A stretch of DNA of 64,000 nt, from the NCBI GenBank assembly GCA_025765615.1, contig JAIVFJ010000011.1, forward strand, positions 62,001 through 126,000, given 5' to 3'. Under the pieces are notes generated by a model. The model was given only the letters and a program-made list of their open reading frames with translations, had not been told where the DNA came from and searched no databases. This stretch comes from Zopfochytrium polystomum (lineage: Eukaryota; Chytridiomycota; Chytridiomycetes; Chytridiales; Chytridiaceae). This document shows, piece after piece, positions 30,393 through 41,532 of this stretch (position 1 is its first letter; every line of letters begins with the position of its first letter). Position numbers and translations under genes: made by a program.

Positions 30393-32881
30393 TCAGTTCT
30401 TGCATCCGGCGAACGAGCACATGCCGATAGACTGACAGCACACCGTGCCTGCACCGCAGTAGGCGTCGACGTGCCATGATTTTTCTGTAGCGTGATGAGG
30501 CGTGGAGAAGTGAGATTCGCGAATCCAAGAGGAGGAAAGAGGGAGAGGGAGGGCGGAAAAGGGCGTTTGGGCGGGAACAAAAACAAGAAGGGCTACTTAC
30601 GACCGCCTGCGCAAACGTTGAACGTCACTTGGGAGGTGCACACAATCTGGTGGTCCGGGATGGATGCGCACGACGCTCCGCCGCCGCCACCAGCACCGCC
30701 AGCCCCCGCCGCGGCGCCGCCAAGGGCTCCTCCGGCAGCGGGGAGGCCTCCGACGGGAGCTCCTGCACCACCTGCCGCTGCAGCTGCAGCCGCAGCAGCG
30801 TCAGGAACACCACCTGGTGCGCCTCCGCCACCTGGTGCACCTGCTCCACCACCACCTCCTCCCGGAGCAATACCTCCTGGGAGGCCACCACCCGGGCCAC
30901 CACCACCACCACCGCCACCGCCGCCCCCGCCGCCACCCGGCATGCCGCCGCCGCCGGGGGGACCTGGCATGCCGCCCGGCAAGCCGCCGGGTAAACTTCC
31001 GGGATCGGTTCCGCCGGGAGGGCCTCCCGGGCCTCCCGGTCCACCGGGGCCTCCACCTCCACCTCCACCGCCCGGCATTCCGCCTGGCATTCCACCTGGC
31101 ATGCCGCCCGCTCCTGGAGCGCCATCCGGAGCTCCGGGACCTCCGGGTCCTCCGGGTCCTCCAGGGCCTCCAGGACCGCCACCGCCACGGCCCGGTGGGC
31201 CTCCTGGACCACCACCACCGCCACCACCACCACCACCCCCACGTCCAGGCGGGCCGCCAGGACCTCCACCACCACCTCCACCACCACCGGGCAGACCCCC
31301 AGGACCGCCACCGCCACCGCCACCGCCGCCCCCGCCCGGGGCGCCAACACCAGGCATGCCGGAAGGGTCTATTCCGGGTGGGATGCCACCCGGACCACCG
31401 CCCGGTCCACCCGGGCCTCCAGGCCCACCGGGACCACCACCCTGGCTCGGATCCATGGGTCCGCCTTGCTGAGGATCGCCGCCGGGGCCACCGGGGCCAC
31501 CACCACCACCACCGCCAGAAGGGTCACCGCCCATGCCTCCAGGCATGCCGTCAGGCATACCACCAGGCAATCCGCCGGGCATACCGTCTGGCATGCCGGG
31601 AGCACCACCGCCACCACCACCGGGATCTCCGCCTGGCATACCGTCGGGCATGCCGCCTGGCATTCCGTCGGGAGCACCTGCGGGCATGTCGATAGCCTTT
31701 CTGTCTCGGCCGCCGCCGCCGCCGCCGCTGCCGCCGACGGCACTGCGGCCGCCTTGGGGTGCGTTACCTCGCTGGCGCGAGGTTGCGGTCTCGAGCAAGG
31801 AAGGGCCACCGCCGGCGTCGACGTCCACCGCGCCCATGGGCATTGGTGGACGCTGCTGAGGCCTGCTGCTGCCCCCCGCTCGTGGGTCGTTCACAGCCTC
31901 GTAAGAGCCACGTTGGGGAGGGGGCCGCTGCGGCCGGCCGCCGCCGCGGGGGTCGTCAATGGCGTCGTACGAGCCGCGAGGATTGGGTGGGCGGGGGCGA
32001 CCGCCGTCGTCCATTGCCTCGTAGGAGTTTCGGGGGACGGAGGGGCGTCCGCCGCCGCCGCGGTCGCGAGGGTCATCCATGGCGTACGAGCCACGCGGCA
32101 TTGACGGTCGGGAGGGAGGGTCGCCGCCACGAGGGTCGGATATGGCCTCCGGCGAAGACGACTTGGGAACAGAGGGGCGGCCCTTGGGCGGCGCGCCCTC
32201 GCGCGGGTCAGGGATGTCTCGCTTGAAGTTTTGGCTTCGCCGTCGGCGGCGAAGATCGGCGGCTCCTTCGCCGACCCATTCGTCAGACGAAAAGGACGAG
32301 CTCGAGTCCCTGACGAACAAGAGATGGTGCTGTTGCTGCTGTTGCTGCTGCTGTTCTTGATGGCGACGCTGGTGGTGGTGCTGGTTAAGGGGGCCGTGGC
32401 CGTCGACGTTTGCCAGCGACGCTGCCGCAGACACAGCCATCAGCACCGCAATAGCTACAAGGAAGACAGCTGCGGACGACATCGCGAAACGGCCCTGGCT
32501 ACTCGGGCGGCGGCGGTGGTGGTGGTGTTGTTGGTGGGAGAAGGGCATGGTAGCGGACGATGCGCCGAGATGGGAGAGCCGCTTCGCCATAATGGGGTAG
32601 CGGGAAGCAACAGGGCTTGATGCAGGAGGATGGCTCCGTCTGCTGCTTCTGCTTGTGCTGCTGCTGGTGGTGGTTTTGTTGTGGCTCGCTGGCAGCGCGA
32701 AGGACAATGCTGATGATGATGGCAGTGGCGATGAGGAAGCTGGCGAGGGCGAAGACTGCAAAGAGTGCGAGCGGGTGAACGATGAGGAGGGGGAGGAGTT
32801 GGACGAGGAGGAGGAGACGGAGCGGGTGGAGAAGGAGGAGGACGCGGGCGACGGCGACGGCGGCGGCGCCGGCGGCGTCAT
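30393..32881 (-). CDS. Collagen-like Gly/Pro-rich surface protein with Cys-rich end
   Basis: Exons (minus) 30601..32881 and 30484..30393 give 790 residues if translation starts at 32881. Starts at 32590 or 32482 are also possible; the last puts a hydrophobic segment ([21 protein letters not shown]) at the very N-terminus as a signal peptide or anchor. Next come an [14 protein letters not shown] repeat region of about 150 residues and about 290 residues of collagen-like [13 protein letters not shown] and [10 protein letters not shown] repeats. The C-terminus is a compact domain with ten Cys that spans the 116-base intron: [15 protein letters not shown], then [13 protein letters not shown] and CSFAGCKN. 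The CGAGTVC spacing resembles small fungal chitin-binding (CBM19-like) or cell-wall domains. It is likely secreted or wall-bound. The proline-rich antisense frame is a shadow: only the minus frame joins cleanly to the Cys domain. Confidence 0.7.
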
Positions 32882-34079
32882 TGACTGGGGGATGGAGGAG
32901 AGAGGGAGAGAGACAGAGAGAGTGTGTGTGTGAGTGTGGGTGTGAGTGGGAGTGGGAGTGTGTGTGTCTGCGAACAAGAAATTGCTTGCGTGTGCTTGTA
33001 TGTGGCTGCTTGCTTGCTTGCTTGCGGCAAATATTTTGATTTTGCTTTTCTTCTTGTTCGGACAGTCTTCAGACAGACAAGCAGAAGACAGACAGGCAGA
33101 CAGGCAGGCAGACAGGCAGGCAGGCAGGCAGGCAGACAGACAGACAGACAGACAGACAGCCGCGAGACAGCTTTTTCCTTTGTTCGTGTGGAGGAGGGAA
33201 GATACCTCCGCCAAAAAGGCAAGGGCAGGAGGGGGAAAGGGGAAACGACAACAAATGAAATTGTAAACAAACAAAAAAGCACACAACGCGGGCACCTGGG
33301 TGGTCGCTGTAGATTAATGAATGCCGGGCAGGGAGGGTGGGAGACAGACACACACAAGATGGACGGACGGACAGACAGACCGACAGTCGTCGAGAAGATT
33401 GATTGAGCGGCTCGGGAGACAGACAGCCCGTCGTCGTGGTTGGTGGATGGTGGAGTGCTGGCTGGTTGACACACACACACACACGCACACACACAAACAC
33501 ACAGACACACATGGCCCTCTTGTCTCCCCGCGGGCCGTCATTGTCATTCTTATTTATTTACTTGCCGCCAGCAGTGTGGGGAAACGGTTTCTTGGTTTCG
33601 ACTCGAAACGTCTCCCACTTTGAGGAAAGAAGACTATGTGGGGAAAACAAAAAAAAGGACGCGTTGAATTGTGGGTGCAGCAAAGAAAAAAAAGGGCATC
33701 ATCAAGCGCAAGCAAGCAAGCAAGCAAGCAATAGCAATAGCAATAGCAGTAGCAACGAAGCAACCCCAACCCCTCCCCAAACAAACTAACTCTATTCGCG
33801 GCAAGCATCACCCCCCCGCACCCACCCAATCCCATCAGTCAATCAATCAATCATCCATCCAAAACTGCCCCTTCAAAAAGCCCTTCTTGCACTGCGCCGT
33901 CGGCCAAACCAACCCTACCCCCGCCTCGTCATCCTCGGTCCTCCTGCTCAAACACCCACTCGAACTCGACTCACGCCAACACTAACCCACCTCATCACCC
34001 CCCAAAAACGAACTCCCACAAAGACGGAACAACAAGCGAAGGGGAAAAAAAAAGGAGCAAAGCGCAAGTCAATCAGCAA
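32882..34079. promoter_or_regulatory. Divergent promoter region with microsatellites
   Basis: Shared upstream region of the minus-strand surface protein and the plus-strand arrestin-like gene. It holds (GCTT)n near 33007-33022, a (GACA/GGCA)n tract at about 33071-33161, (CA)n near 33471-33508 and (GCAA)n near 33707-33730. No TATA box was identified and no further gene is seen. Confidence 0.45.
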
Positions 34080-36501
34080 ATGCCTTTCACAATCGAGATC
34101 CTCCCGCTCCCCGGCGCCACCACGTTCTGCACGGGCTACCCGGGGCTTCCCGTCGCGTCGGCGTCGCCGGTTGAAGCCGCGGGCCACATCGAGGGCTTCG
34201 TGAGGCTGCGGCAGACCGGGAACCGGCCGAAGCGGGTGAGTACAAAATGGGGGTGGGCGCGGGAACGGGGTGTTTTCGTCGACTCCTAAACCCGAATCCA
34301 GCTCGACCGCGCAACCCTCCTCCTCTACGGCACGCTCTCCACAGTCGACCCGCAGCCCTCCAGCGCGTCGGCAGGCGCCGCCGCCACCGCGGCCGGCGGC
34401 GGCAGCAGCGCCGGCAGCGGCGTCGGGTCGCTCGCGCGCAAGGCGCACGTGGTGGTTCCCCTCGTCGAGCGCGCGTGGGACCTCTCCGGGGTCGGCGTCG
34501 GCGCCACCGGCGACGGGACGGTGTCGTCCGCCTCCTCCTCCTCCTCCTCCTCTTCGCCTGTCGCTGTGGCTTCGGGCGACGGCGGCGGCGTGACGGGCAC
34601 CGAGCCCGCCCCGTCGTACCCAACCGCGGGCGCGCCGCCGGGCCTGCCCGCGACTCCCCACCAGCACCACCACCGGCTCGGGCTGCACGTGCCGCACCTG
34701 CAAATGCCGCGGCTGCACGTCCCGGGCGGCGGCGGCGAAACCGCCTCTCCGGGGCTGGTGGTCCCGGGGCACCGTGACGGCGGGGGCACGCTCGACATCC
34801 CCTTCCGCGTCGGGCTGCCTCCCGGCGGCGGCGGCGGAGGCGGAGGCGGGGGGGACGCGCTGCCGCCGAGCGTGGAGGGCGACACGAGTCTGGAGCGGGA
34901 GAGCACGAGTAAGAGCCTTCCCCCCTTTCCCACCCCGCTGTTTGTCCCCTCATTTTCGCGGCTTACCAAAAAAAACAACAACAACAACCAAAAAACCAAA
35001 AGGCTTCAACATCCGGTACTCCCTAACAGCCGAGGCGACCGAGCACGGCATGTTCAAGCCGACGCACCACCGCGACACGGTGTTTTTTCAGCGTGCCGCG
35101 TTTCGCCGCCGCCGACGTGCTCGCGCTCTCAGCCGCGACGCCCGTCGCCGCGGGCACGAACCGGCAGGTGGAGGAAATCGCGTGCACCATCCCGGGTAGA
35201 AATCTCTTTTTTTTTTTTTTTTTTTTTTTTTTTCGGGTTTGGTTTTGGATTAGACGACTTGTGCGCACGAGACACGCTGACAACAACACACCCACCCACT
35301 GCACCCACCCCCAGTCCCGGTGACGGCGCTCACGGACCTGCAAGCGGCGGCCGTCTCGTCGACCGCGGTGCAGCAGAGCGCGCTCCTTGGTACCGGCGGC
35401 GGCGGCGGCGTGTACACAGCGGGTGCGGCGGCAGCTGCGCCGTCGACGGCGGCGGTGACGTTGACGACGCCCGCGGCGGCGACGTACGCGGCGGGGGACG
35501 CGGTGGCGGTGCGGGTGGGGTGGGTCGGGCCGCCGTCCGGGAGCGGCGACGGTGTGACGACGGGCCTAGGCGGGTCGGCGACGGCGGCGGCGGCGGGGGT
35601 GGCGGTGTCGTTTGTGGACGTGCGGGTGCTCGAGATCCAGGACGCGGTGGTGGCGGGCGTCGGCGAGGGGGTCAGTGAGGCGGGCGACGCGGTCGGGTGG
35701 ACGGCTGCGGCGCGCGGGGTGGGTGGTCGCGGGGCGCGGGTTGTTGCTGCTGCGTTCGTGTCGGTGCGCGGGGCGGCGTCTGCTGCGGGGAGCGGTGCCG
35801 GTGCGACGGCAGGCGAGGTAGCCCCCGCGGAGGGGGTGCGCGCGCACGCGCTGAGCCTGTCGGTGGAAATCCCCGCGCTGCGGGCGGTGCGGACGGTTCG
35901 CGGAGCGGCGGGGGTGGGTGTGGGCGGGGCGGGTGTGGGTGCGACGACGGCGACGGGTGCGGGCGGGTCGGGCGGGGCGGTGCCCGGGGCGGTCGCGGCT
36001 GCGCCGGGGGCCGCGGAGGGTGGGGTGAACCCGAGCGTTGTGCTGCCGCGGGTGGTGTTTGGGGGCGGGCCGCCGCGGCGGGTCGGGGTCGCGCACCGGT
36101 TGCTGGTGTCGGTTGGGGCGAGGGTTGTGGGGGGCGCCGGCGTCGCCGGCGTCGGCGAGGTGCCGGAGGTCGGGTCGCTGGAGGAGGCCGAGGCGTTGGA
36201 GGGCGGAGCGGGGCCGGCGGCCGCGGCGGCCGGGCTTGTGATTGTGCGAGCGTGGGCGCCGATCACGGTTGTTTCGTACTCGCGGGAGCAAGGGATTGAG
36301 GCCGCTCGGCTTCTGCTGGCACATCAGCAGCAGCAGCAGCAGCAGGAGCAGCAGCAGCCGCAGTCGCATCCCATTGCACCCTCGATGCCTGCCGCACCAG
36401 TGCCGCCTCCCCTGCGTGTCCCAACGACGGCGATCGGAAAGAGCGAAGGATTGCCGGTGGGGGGGGGAACCGGTACCCGTTGTCGCAGCGCCGACCGATG
36501 A
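34080..36501 (+). CDS. Arrestin-like protein with apparent frameshift
   Basis: Exons 34080..34235, 34302..34908, 35003..35195 and 35315..36501. Arrestin-fold features are LDIPFRVGLP ... LPPSVEGDTS, then FNIRYSLTAEAT (the arrestin N-domain strand pattern) and, in exon 4, arrestin C-domain-like strands (ALSLSVEIPALRAVRTVRG ... RRVGVAHRLLVSVGARVV). Alpha-arrestins link ubiquitin ligases to membrane cargo. Exon 3 enters in one frame and must leave in another: a run of six T at 35083-35088 is one base too long for the reading frame, and removing one T restores VFFSVPRF and matches the phase of exon 4. This may be a sequencing indel in a homopolymer or a real lesion. Ser, Gly and Gln tracts pad the protein. 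Intron 3 contains a 25-base T run. No PPxY motif was located with confidence. Confidence 0.7.
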
Positions 36502-36833
36502 CGCTCACTTGCACTGGTTGAAGGCTGCGTGATGGGGATCGTTTTGGAGTGTACTTGCGGAGTGAAGCATTTTTTCTCTTTCGACAGAGCGAGTGTGAAG
36601 TTGCAACGTGCGCACAACTGTATTGTTGACCAAGTTGCGGAAAAAGTAAAAATGTAGCAATGTAGCAAGCAATGAAACGTGTGGACGCATTCACCGCAAT
36701 GAATTGTTCCGCAACGGTCACGAGCCATTTACCCTCCTCGCCCAATTGGGCGGACGAAACAAGAGCTCGGGAAAACAAGACAAGAATTCAAAGAGCAGCA
36801 CTCCACCTTCACTCTCTCTGAAACCCCTCAAAC
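36502..36833. other. Convergent intergenic region
   Basis: Short gap between the 3' ends of the arrestin-like gene (+) and the amidohydrolase gene (-). No gene or clear terminator signal was seen. Confidence 0.5.
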
Positions 36834-39800
36834 TCAGTCCTGGCGCGGCTGAGTAACGACCGACGCACCGTCGGCGATGATCTGGACGGTGGCAGCGAGC
36901 GCCAGGACGTCCTCGGCGCGGGCATCGACACCGACAAACGCGGCGCGGGCGCCGACCTTTACGCGTCCGACGCCCGCCGCCTCCGCCTTCGTGGGCCCAA
37001 GCAGGGCGTCGGCGGCGGTCCAGGTGACGGAAGCGACAGCGTCGTGGAGGGGCACGCCGGTGGTGACGGCCTCTGCGGCGATCCAGCCGGCCTCGAAGCG
37101 GAGGGCGCGGAGCTGGTCGGTTTCCTTGGCGGTGACGGCGAGGGGCACGCCGGCGGCGCGGAGGATTTCGGCGGCGGTGGGGCGCGAGTAAGGCGGGCGG
37201 CAGTCGCGGGTTTCCCAGTACTCTGGGACGCAGCGGGCGGGTTGGAGGAGGACGGAGACGCGCGGGGCCAGGGCGGCGAGCTCGTCGGCGACCTTCCAGG
37301 CGCCGGCGGCGCCGGCGATCGTCACGCGCACGCGCGACAGGCGCGGGCTGTCTTCGTGCAGGAGGTGCAGCACTTTGGAGATGTCGTTAGGGTCGTTGAC
37401 GTTGACAACGAGAGGCTGGTCGCCGCTGAGCACGCTCCCGAGCGGAGAGTCTGGCGTGGCGGTGCGGAGGAGGCGGCGGAGCTGCCCGATCTGTGCCGTC
37501 ACAGAGTCGGCAAACGGTTCTGTATTGTGGGCACGAACGCTTCAGCAAACCTCGCCTCAGATATGCCACAATACAAATGCTCACCTCGAGCGAACGATCC
37601 AATTGTAATGTGGAAAGCGGCGTTGCGTTCAACGATGGCGTCGCGGTATACTGCGAGGGAAGAGAGCAAAGCTTAGCAGACTATCTGAAGACCAAGCAGT
37701 TTCAAAACCCCCACATTCTGCGCCGGTCCTGAACGCTGTGCTAAAACCGCCCGCAAAGCCTTCGAACCGAGGCGGGCTGATACCGGTGAGTACGCCGCTG
37801 CGGAAGGCGTACTCGAGGTGCTTTTGCTTTCCGCCAACGCGGATGCCGTCGGCAGCGTGAGCGTCGCCGGCCAGCGCAGTGGCCGTGTCGACAACTCCGT
37901 CCGAGGTGGTTTCCTCCGAGTCGATTTCAGTGAGGCCGAGGCCCGTGTTGACGGCGACGAGACCCTGAAGGTAGGAATGATGACAGCTACGGATTAAATG
38001 GAATGTTCCAAAGGAACACACAGGGCAAAAGACCCGTGCCTGTTGCGTGGGCGACCAAACAAGTCGCCATACTCACGGGAATGACCGTTCCGCCGTTCAG
38101 GTTGAAAACGGCTCCAACGGCCTGACATTGGCCGATACAAGCGACGACACCGTCCTTTACGACGATAGAGCCTTTGGTCAGGACGTCGGGGCCGGCAAAG
38201 ATGGCGCTAATGTTGGTGATGGTGTACGCAGCAGCGCCGACGAGAGGTTCGTCCAGCAGCGGGCGGACTGGCGGGATGACGGTTGACGACGACGACGCGG
38301 ATTGCGGGGCAGCCGCCTCAGCAGTAACCGACCGGGCGGACGCTTTTGGTTGCGGGATGAACGGTCTGGACACGGCGGTAAACCCGTCGATAAAAACGCG
38401 GAGAGGGTGAGCGCCCAGCAAAAGCGGTTCGCGGTCCCAGATGACGACATCAGCGTCCAGGCCCTCGGCGATGCGGCCGATCCTCCAGCCGAGGCCCATG
38501 CGCTCCGCCGGGACGCTGGTGACAGCCATAAAGGCAAGGTCCGGGTCGATGCCGTAGTGTGCGGCCTTTTGGGCCTCGTGTAGCAAGGTCTGGGCGTTCA
38601 GGACGGGGTGGTCGGACTTGTAGGAGAACTTTACGCCGGCGTCGTGGAGGATCTTGCCGGCGTGAACAGAGTGGGAGTACGACTCCTTTTTGTAGAGCGA
38701 GAGGTCGGCGAAGATGGCGGCGGAGATGTTTTCGCGGGCGAGCAGCGGGGCGACGAGGTGAGCCTCGGTGGCGTGGTGAAACGTGGCGATCTCAAAACCA
38801 AACTCGTGCTTGTTGCGGACCATCATTTCCAGATCGTGGGGCTCGTAGCAGTGGACGTTGAGGCGAATGTCCCCGCGAAGCAGGGCGGCGAGAGACTCGT
38901 TGATCAGGTCGTCCGGGTAGCGCGCGCCGATGGCGAGGTGAGCGCGGTCGCGAAACCGTTTTTGGGCCTCGGCCGCGGACTCGCACCAGTCGTCCTGTTT
39001 GCGGACGAGGTTGCGGGCGCGCTCGAAGCGCTCGCGGAACATCCAGCCGGAGCCCATGCGGCTCGACGGCGGGTCCCCAAACATGGTGGCGACGCGTTTC
39101 CCGTTCTCGCCGCAGGCCATCTTCATCCAGCGCCAGATTTTGCCGTCGTCCCCGTCGGGGGACATGCCCAAGTTCACGGATAGGTCCTGGGCTTCGTTTG
39201 TGCCGGTGCGGAGCATCTTTGCGGCAAAGGCCTCGCCGCCCATGAGCAGAGCAGAGCCCGGGAGGATGAGGGAGGTGGTGACGCCACCCGAGGCGACCAG
39301 GTCGAAGGCGGGGTCCAGGACGTTCACCGAGTCGATGACGCGCAGCTGCGGGTTGGTGGCTGGCCTCAGCTCATTGCCGTCACTAGAGCCGTCTAGAGCG
39401 GGCAAACTATCGGCCGTGACATGGGAGTGCTGGTCGACAATGCCCGGCGAGACGACGCGGCCCTCGACGTCGATGACCTCGACATCGTCAATAGAGAAGC
39501 TGGGCACACCATGCCCGCTGTCGGTGGACCCGTAGTGGGCAGCAGCGGCTGCACGGATGGCGCCGTCGACATCGGCTCGAGACAGGCCGCGGCCAATCTT
39601 TGCAATCAGGCCGTGGGAGAGAACGACGTCTGTGCCCACCAAGCGGTTCCCGGCGCCGTCCCAGACCGTAGCGTTCCGAATGTGGACGGGCCTTGCGTTA
39701 GCGCCGGCCTTGGCGACGGGGGCGCCGGCAAGGCGGGCGAATCGAGGGTTTCTGCGTCCTTTTGCGCTCGCGGGCGGCGGCCCACCTGATGAATCGAGTG

Positions 39801-39863
39801 AGAAGCAACGAAACAGAGGAAAGGAATGGGGTGGTCCAACCTGCGGAAGGGCGCACTCACACA

Positions 39864-39902
<39 letters not shown>

Positions 39903-40408
39903 ACCCACCCGTCAAGTACGCGACCGGGTTCTCCGCGACAGCTCTAGCGTTCCGCCGGCAAGCGGCAAGGCCCTGCGCGAACGCGTGGGGCGTGATCGCG
40001 GAGGGGCCGTCGGGGGCCGGCAGCGGGGCGAGGGCGTGGCGGAACAGGAGGACGGACGCGCCGACCAAAACGGCTGCGACGGCGGCGACGGCGGCGAAGG
40101 GATGATCGCGGGCGCAGCTGCGGGGGGTGGGCGGCGGCGCGGCGGCGTGGGCGTCGATTTCGTCGTCGTCGTTGTCGTCCGCATCGCGGGCTAGCAGCGG
40201 GGCGGCCTCGGGCTTTCAGGGGAGGCGGAGGGTTGCGCGGAAGAAGCGTGTGAGTGAGAGAGAAGGAGGGGACGAGCAGTAAGCTGGTACTGAGGCTCGG
40301 TGGCAGCAATCGTCCTCGTCAGTTACTCTCTCTCTCGCTCTCTCTCTCTCTCTCTTTCTCTTAGGCGCGCGCGCGCGTCTCGCAGCTTACCACGGATGAA
40401 GAAGGCAT
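36834..40408 (-). CDS. Membrane-anchored amidohydrolase-superfamily protein
   Basis: Exons (minus) 40391..40408, 39909..40212, 38077..39785, 37784..37964, 37585..37650 and 36834..37519 join in phase to 987 residues. The first coding exon is only six codons (MPSSSV). An acidic cytosolic tail with LLARDADDNDDDE is followed by a transmembrane helix (about residues 45-63), giving a type II topology. The catalytic part has the HxH metal motif GIVDQHSH (H227, H229), LNVHCYEPHD, TFHHATEAH and SYKSDHP with the metal Asp. A second amidohydrolase-like half (TEIDSEETTSDGVVDTATAL to the end) follows, with typical composite-domain strands such as IVVKDGVVACIG. Similar fungal proteins are annotated as amidohydrolase or CE9-like; the substrate is unknown. 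Introns 1 and 2 lie next to CT and CA microsatellites. Confidence 0.85.
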
Positions 40409-40515
40409 TCGCGGCACTGAGAAGGCGACGAAGTCGGGGGGAAGGGATGGTGGTTGACTTTCAGCCGAGGCAACTTGTCTCTTTGTCTCTCTCTCTCACT
40501 CACTCACTCACTCAC

Positions 40516-40582
<67 letters not shown>

Positions 40583-41283
40583 GGTGTCTGTCTCTATTCC
40601 CCTTTCCTCTTTGACCCCACGAAATTTCGGCCCCACGGTCGCTCACTCAGATGTCCGTCTCTGTCTCTGTCTCAGTCTCTCTGGACGCTCCTTTTTTGGT
40701 CAATTCTCCATGCGTGGTGAAAATTTCAGGGTGGCCCTTAAAAAGTCATGCCACCCAATGATAGCAAACGTGATTTCGAAAAATCGTGGCATCGCATATG
40801 ATATCCTGACTTTGACACCCCACCATTCATGCAAAAAAAGCCGATCATGACCTGAATTCTTCGGAAGCAGCTTCTTCAGCGAATCTGATTTTCCACTCAG
40901 CTTGATTTTGTGACAGATTTCCCATTTTGAGAAAACAACCCAGAAAGAGAACAACCACAAAATTGAGCAACAAACGGAAACGGAAACTGCCGCCACAGAT
41001 TAATTCTGTCATAAAGAGCTTGGTGAAATACAAATTCACTTTGTAATCAACCAAATAAGAAATCAACATGGCAATCACAGCCAGAAACACAAAGTTCAGG
41101 TACATTTTTGCAACTGCTTTGGCCCTGTCCTCTTGTTAAAGCGCTTACAAAAGGGTGTAATTACTGTCATTTAGCTTTTGCAATTACAAGAACAACTGCT
41201 CCTACTGTTGTTTGTGCTTAAGCTGCTGCTGCTTTCGCAGCTTGACATTGGCGGGACAACCACTGGCGTTATGAATCACCCTC
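40409..41283. other. Amidohydrolase promoter and intergenic sequence
   Basis: CT-rich sequence dominates the first 200 bases. From about 40720 the composition becomes AT-rich with no recognised gene. Confidence 0.45.
40487..40580. repeat. (CT)n/(ACTC)n microsatellite
   Basis: An almost pure CTCT tract with an ACTC block near 40497-40520. On the gene strand of the amidohydrolase it is a GA repeat about 80-170 bases upstream of its start codon. Confidence 0.9.
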
Positions 41284-41426
41284 TGGAAACCTCTGGAACC
41301 TTCTAGAACATTCCTTCATGGAACCTTCTGGAACCTTCTGGAACCTTCTGGAACCTTCTAGAACCTTCTGGAACCTTCTAGAACATTCCTTCATGGAATC
41401 TTGTGGAACCTTCTGGAACCTTCTTT
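41284..41426 (+). promoter_or_regulatory. Heat-shock-element array
   Basis: Tandem 10-base units of GAACCTTCTG give an uninterrupted series of GAANNTTC dyads, the heat-shock-factor binding unit. About a dozen dyads occur. A longer motif, TTCTAGAACATTCCTTCATGG, is split over two positions (from about 41302 and 41378), so the array also grew by larger duplications. It lies about 100-240 bases upstream of a TATA box at 41525. Confidence 0.75.
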
Positions 41427-41524
41427 GCTTTCCTGACTTGTCTTGTTGTCATTGGTATCATTGTATTACTAATTGCTCTTTCTGGAACTTTCTTTGAGAC
41501 TTGACAAGGAAGACTCTCAAAAGG

Positions 41525-41532
41525 TATAAAAG
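41525..41532 (+). promoter_or_regulatory. TATA box downstream of HSE array
   Basis: TATAAAAG followed by a G run. It has the position and orientation of a core promoter driven by the HSE array and would start a rightward transcript near 41555. Confidence 0.6.

Noticed and set aside
30492..31472. Long plus-strand proline-rich frame (PPGPPG type)
   Set aside because: It is the antisense shadow of the Gly/Pro-rich minus gene; GGC/GCC codons read as Gly on one strand and Pro or Ala on the other. Only the minus frame links to a Cys domain through a good intron.
33071..33161. CRISPR-like or regulatory array
   Set aside because: It is a simple GACA/GGCA microsatellite without spacers.
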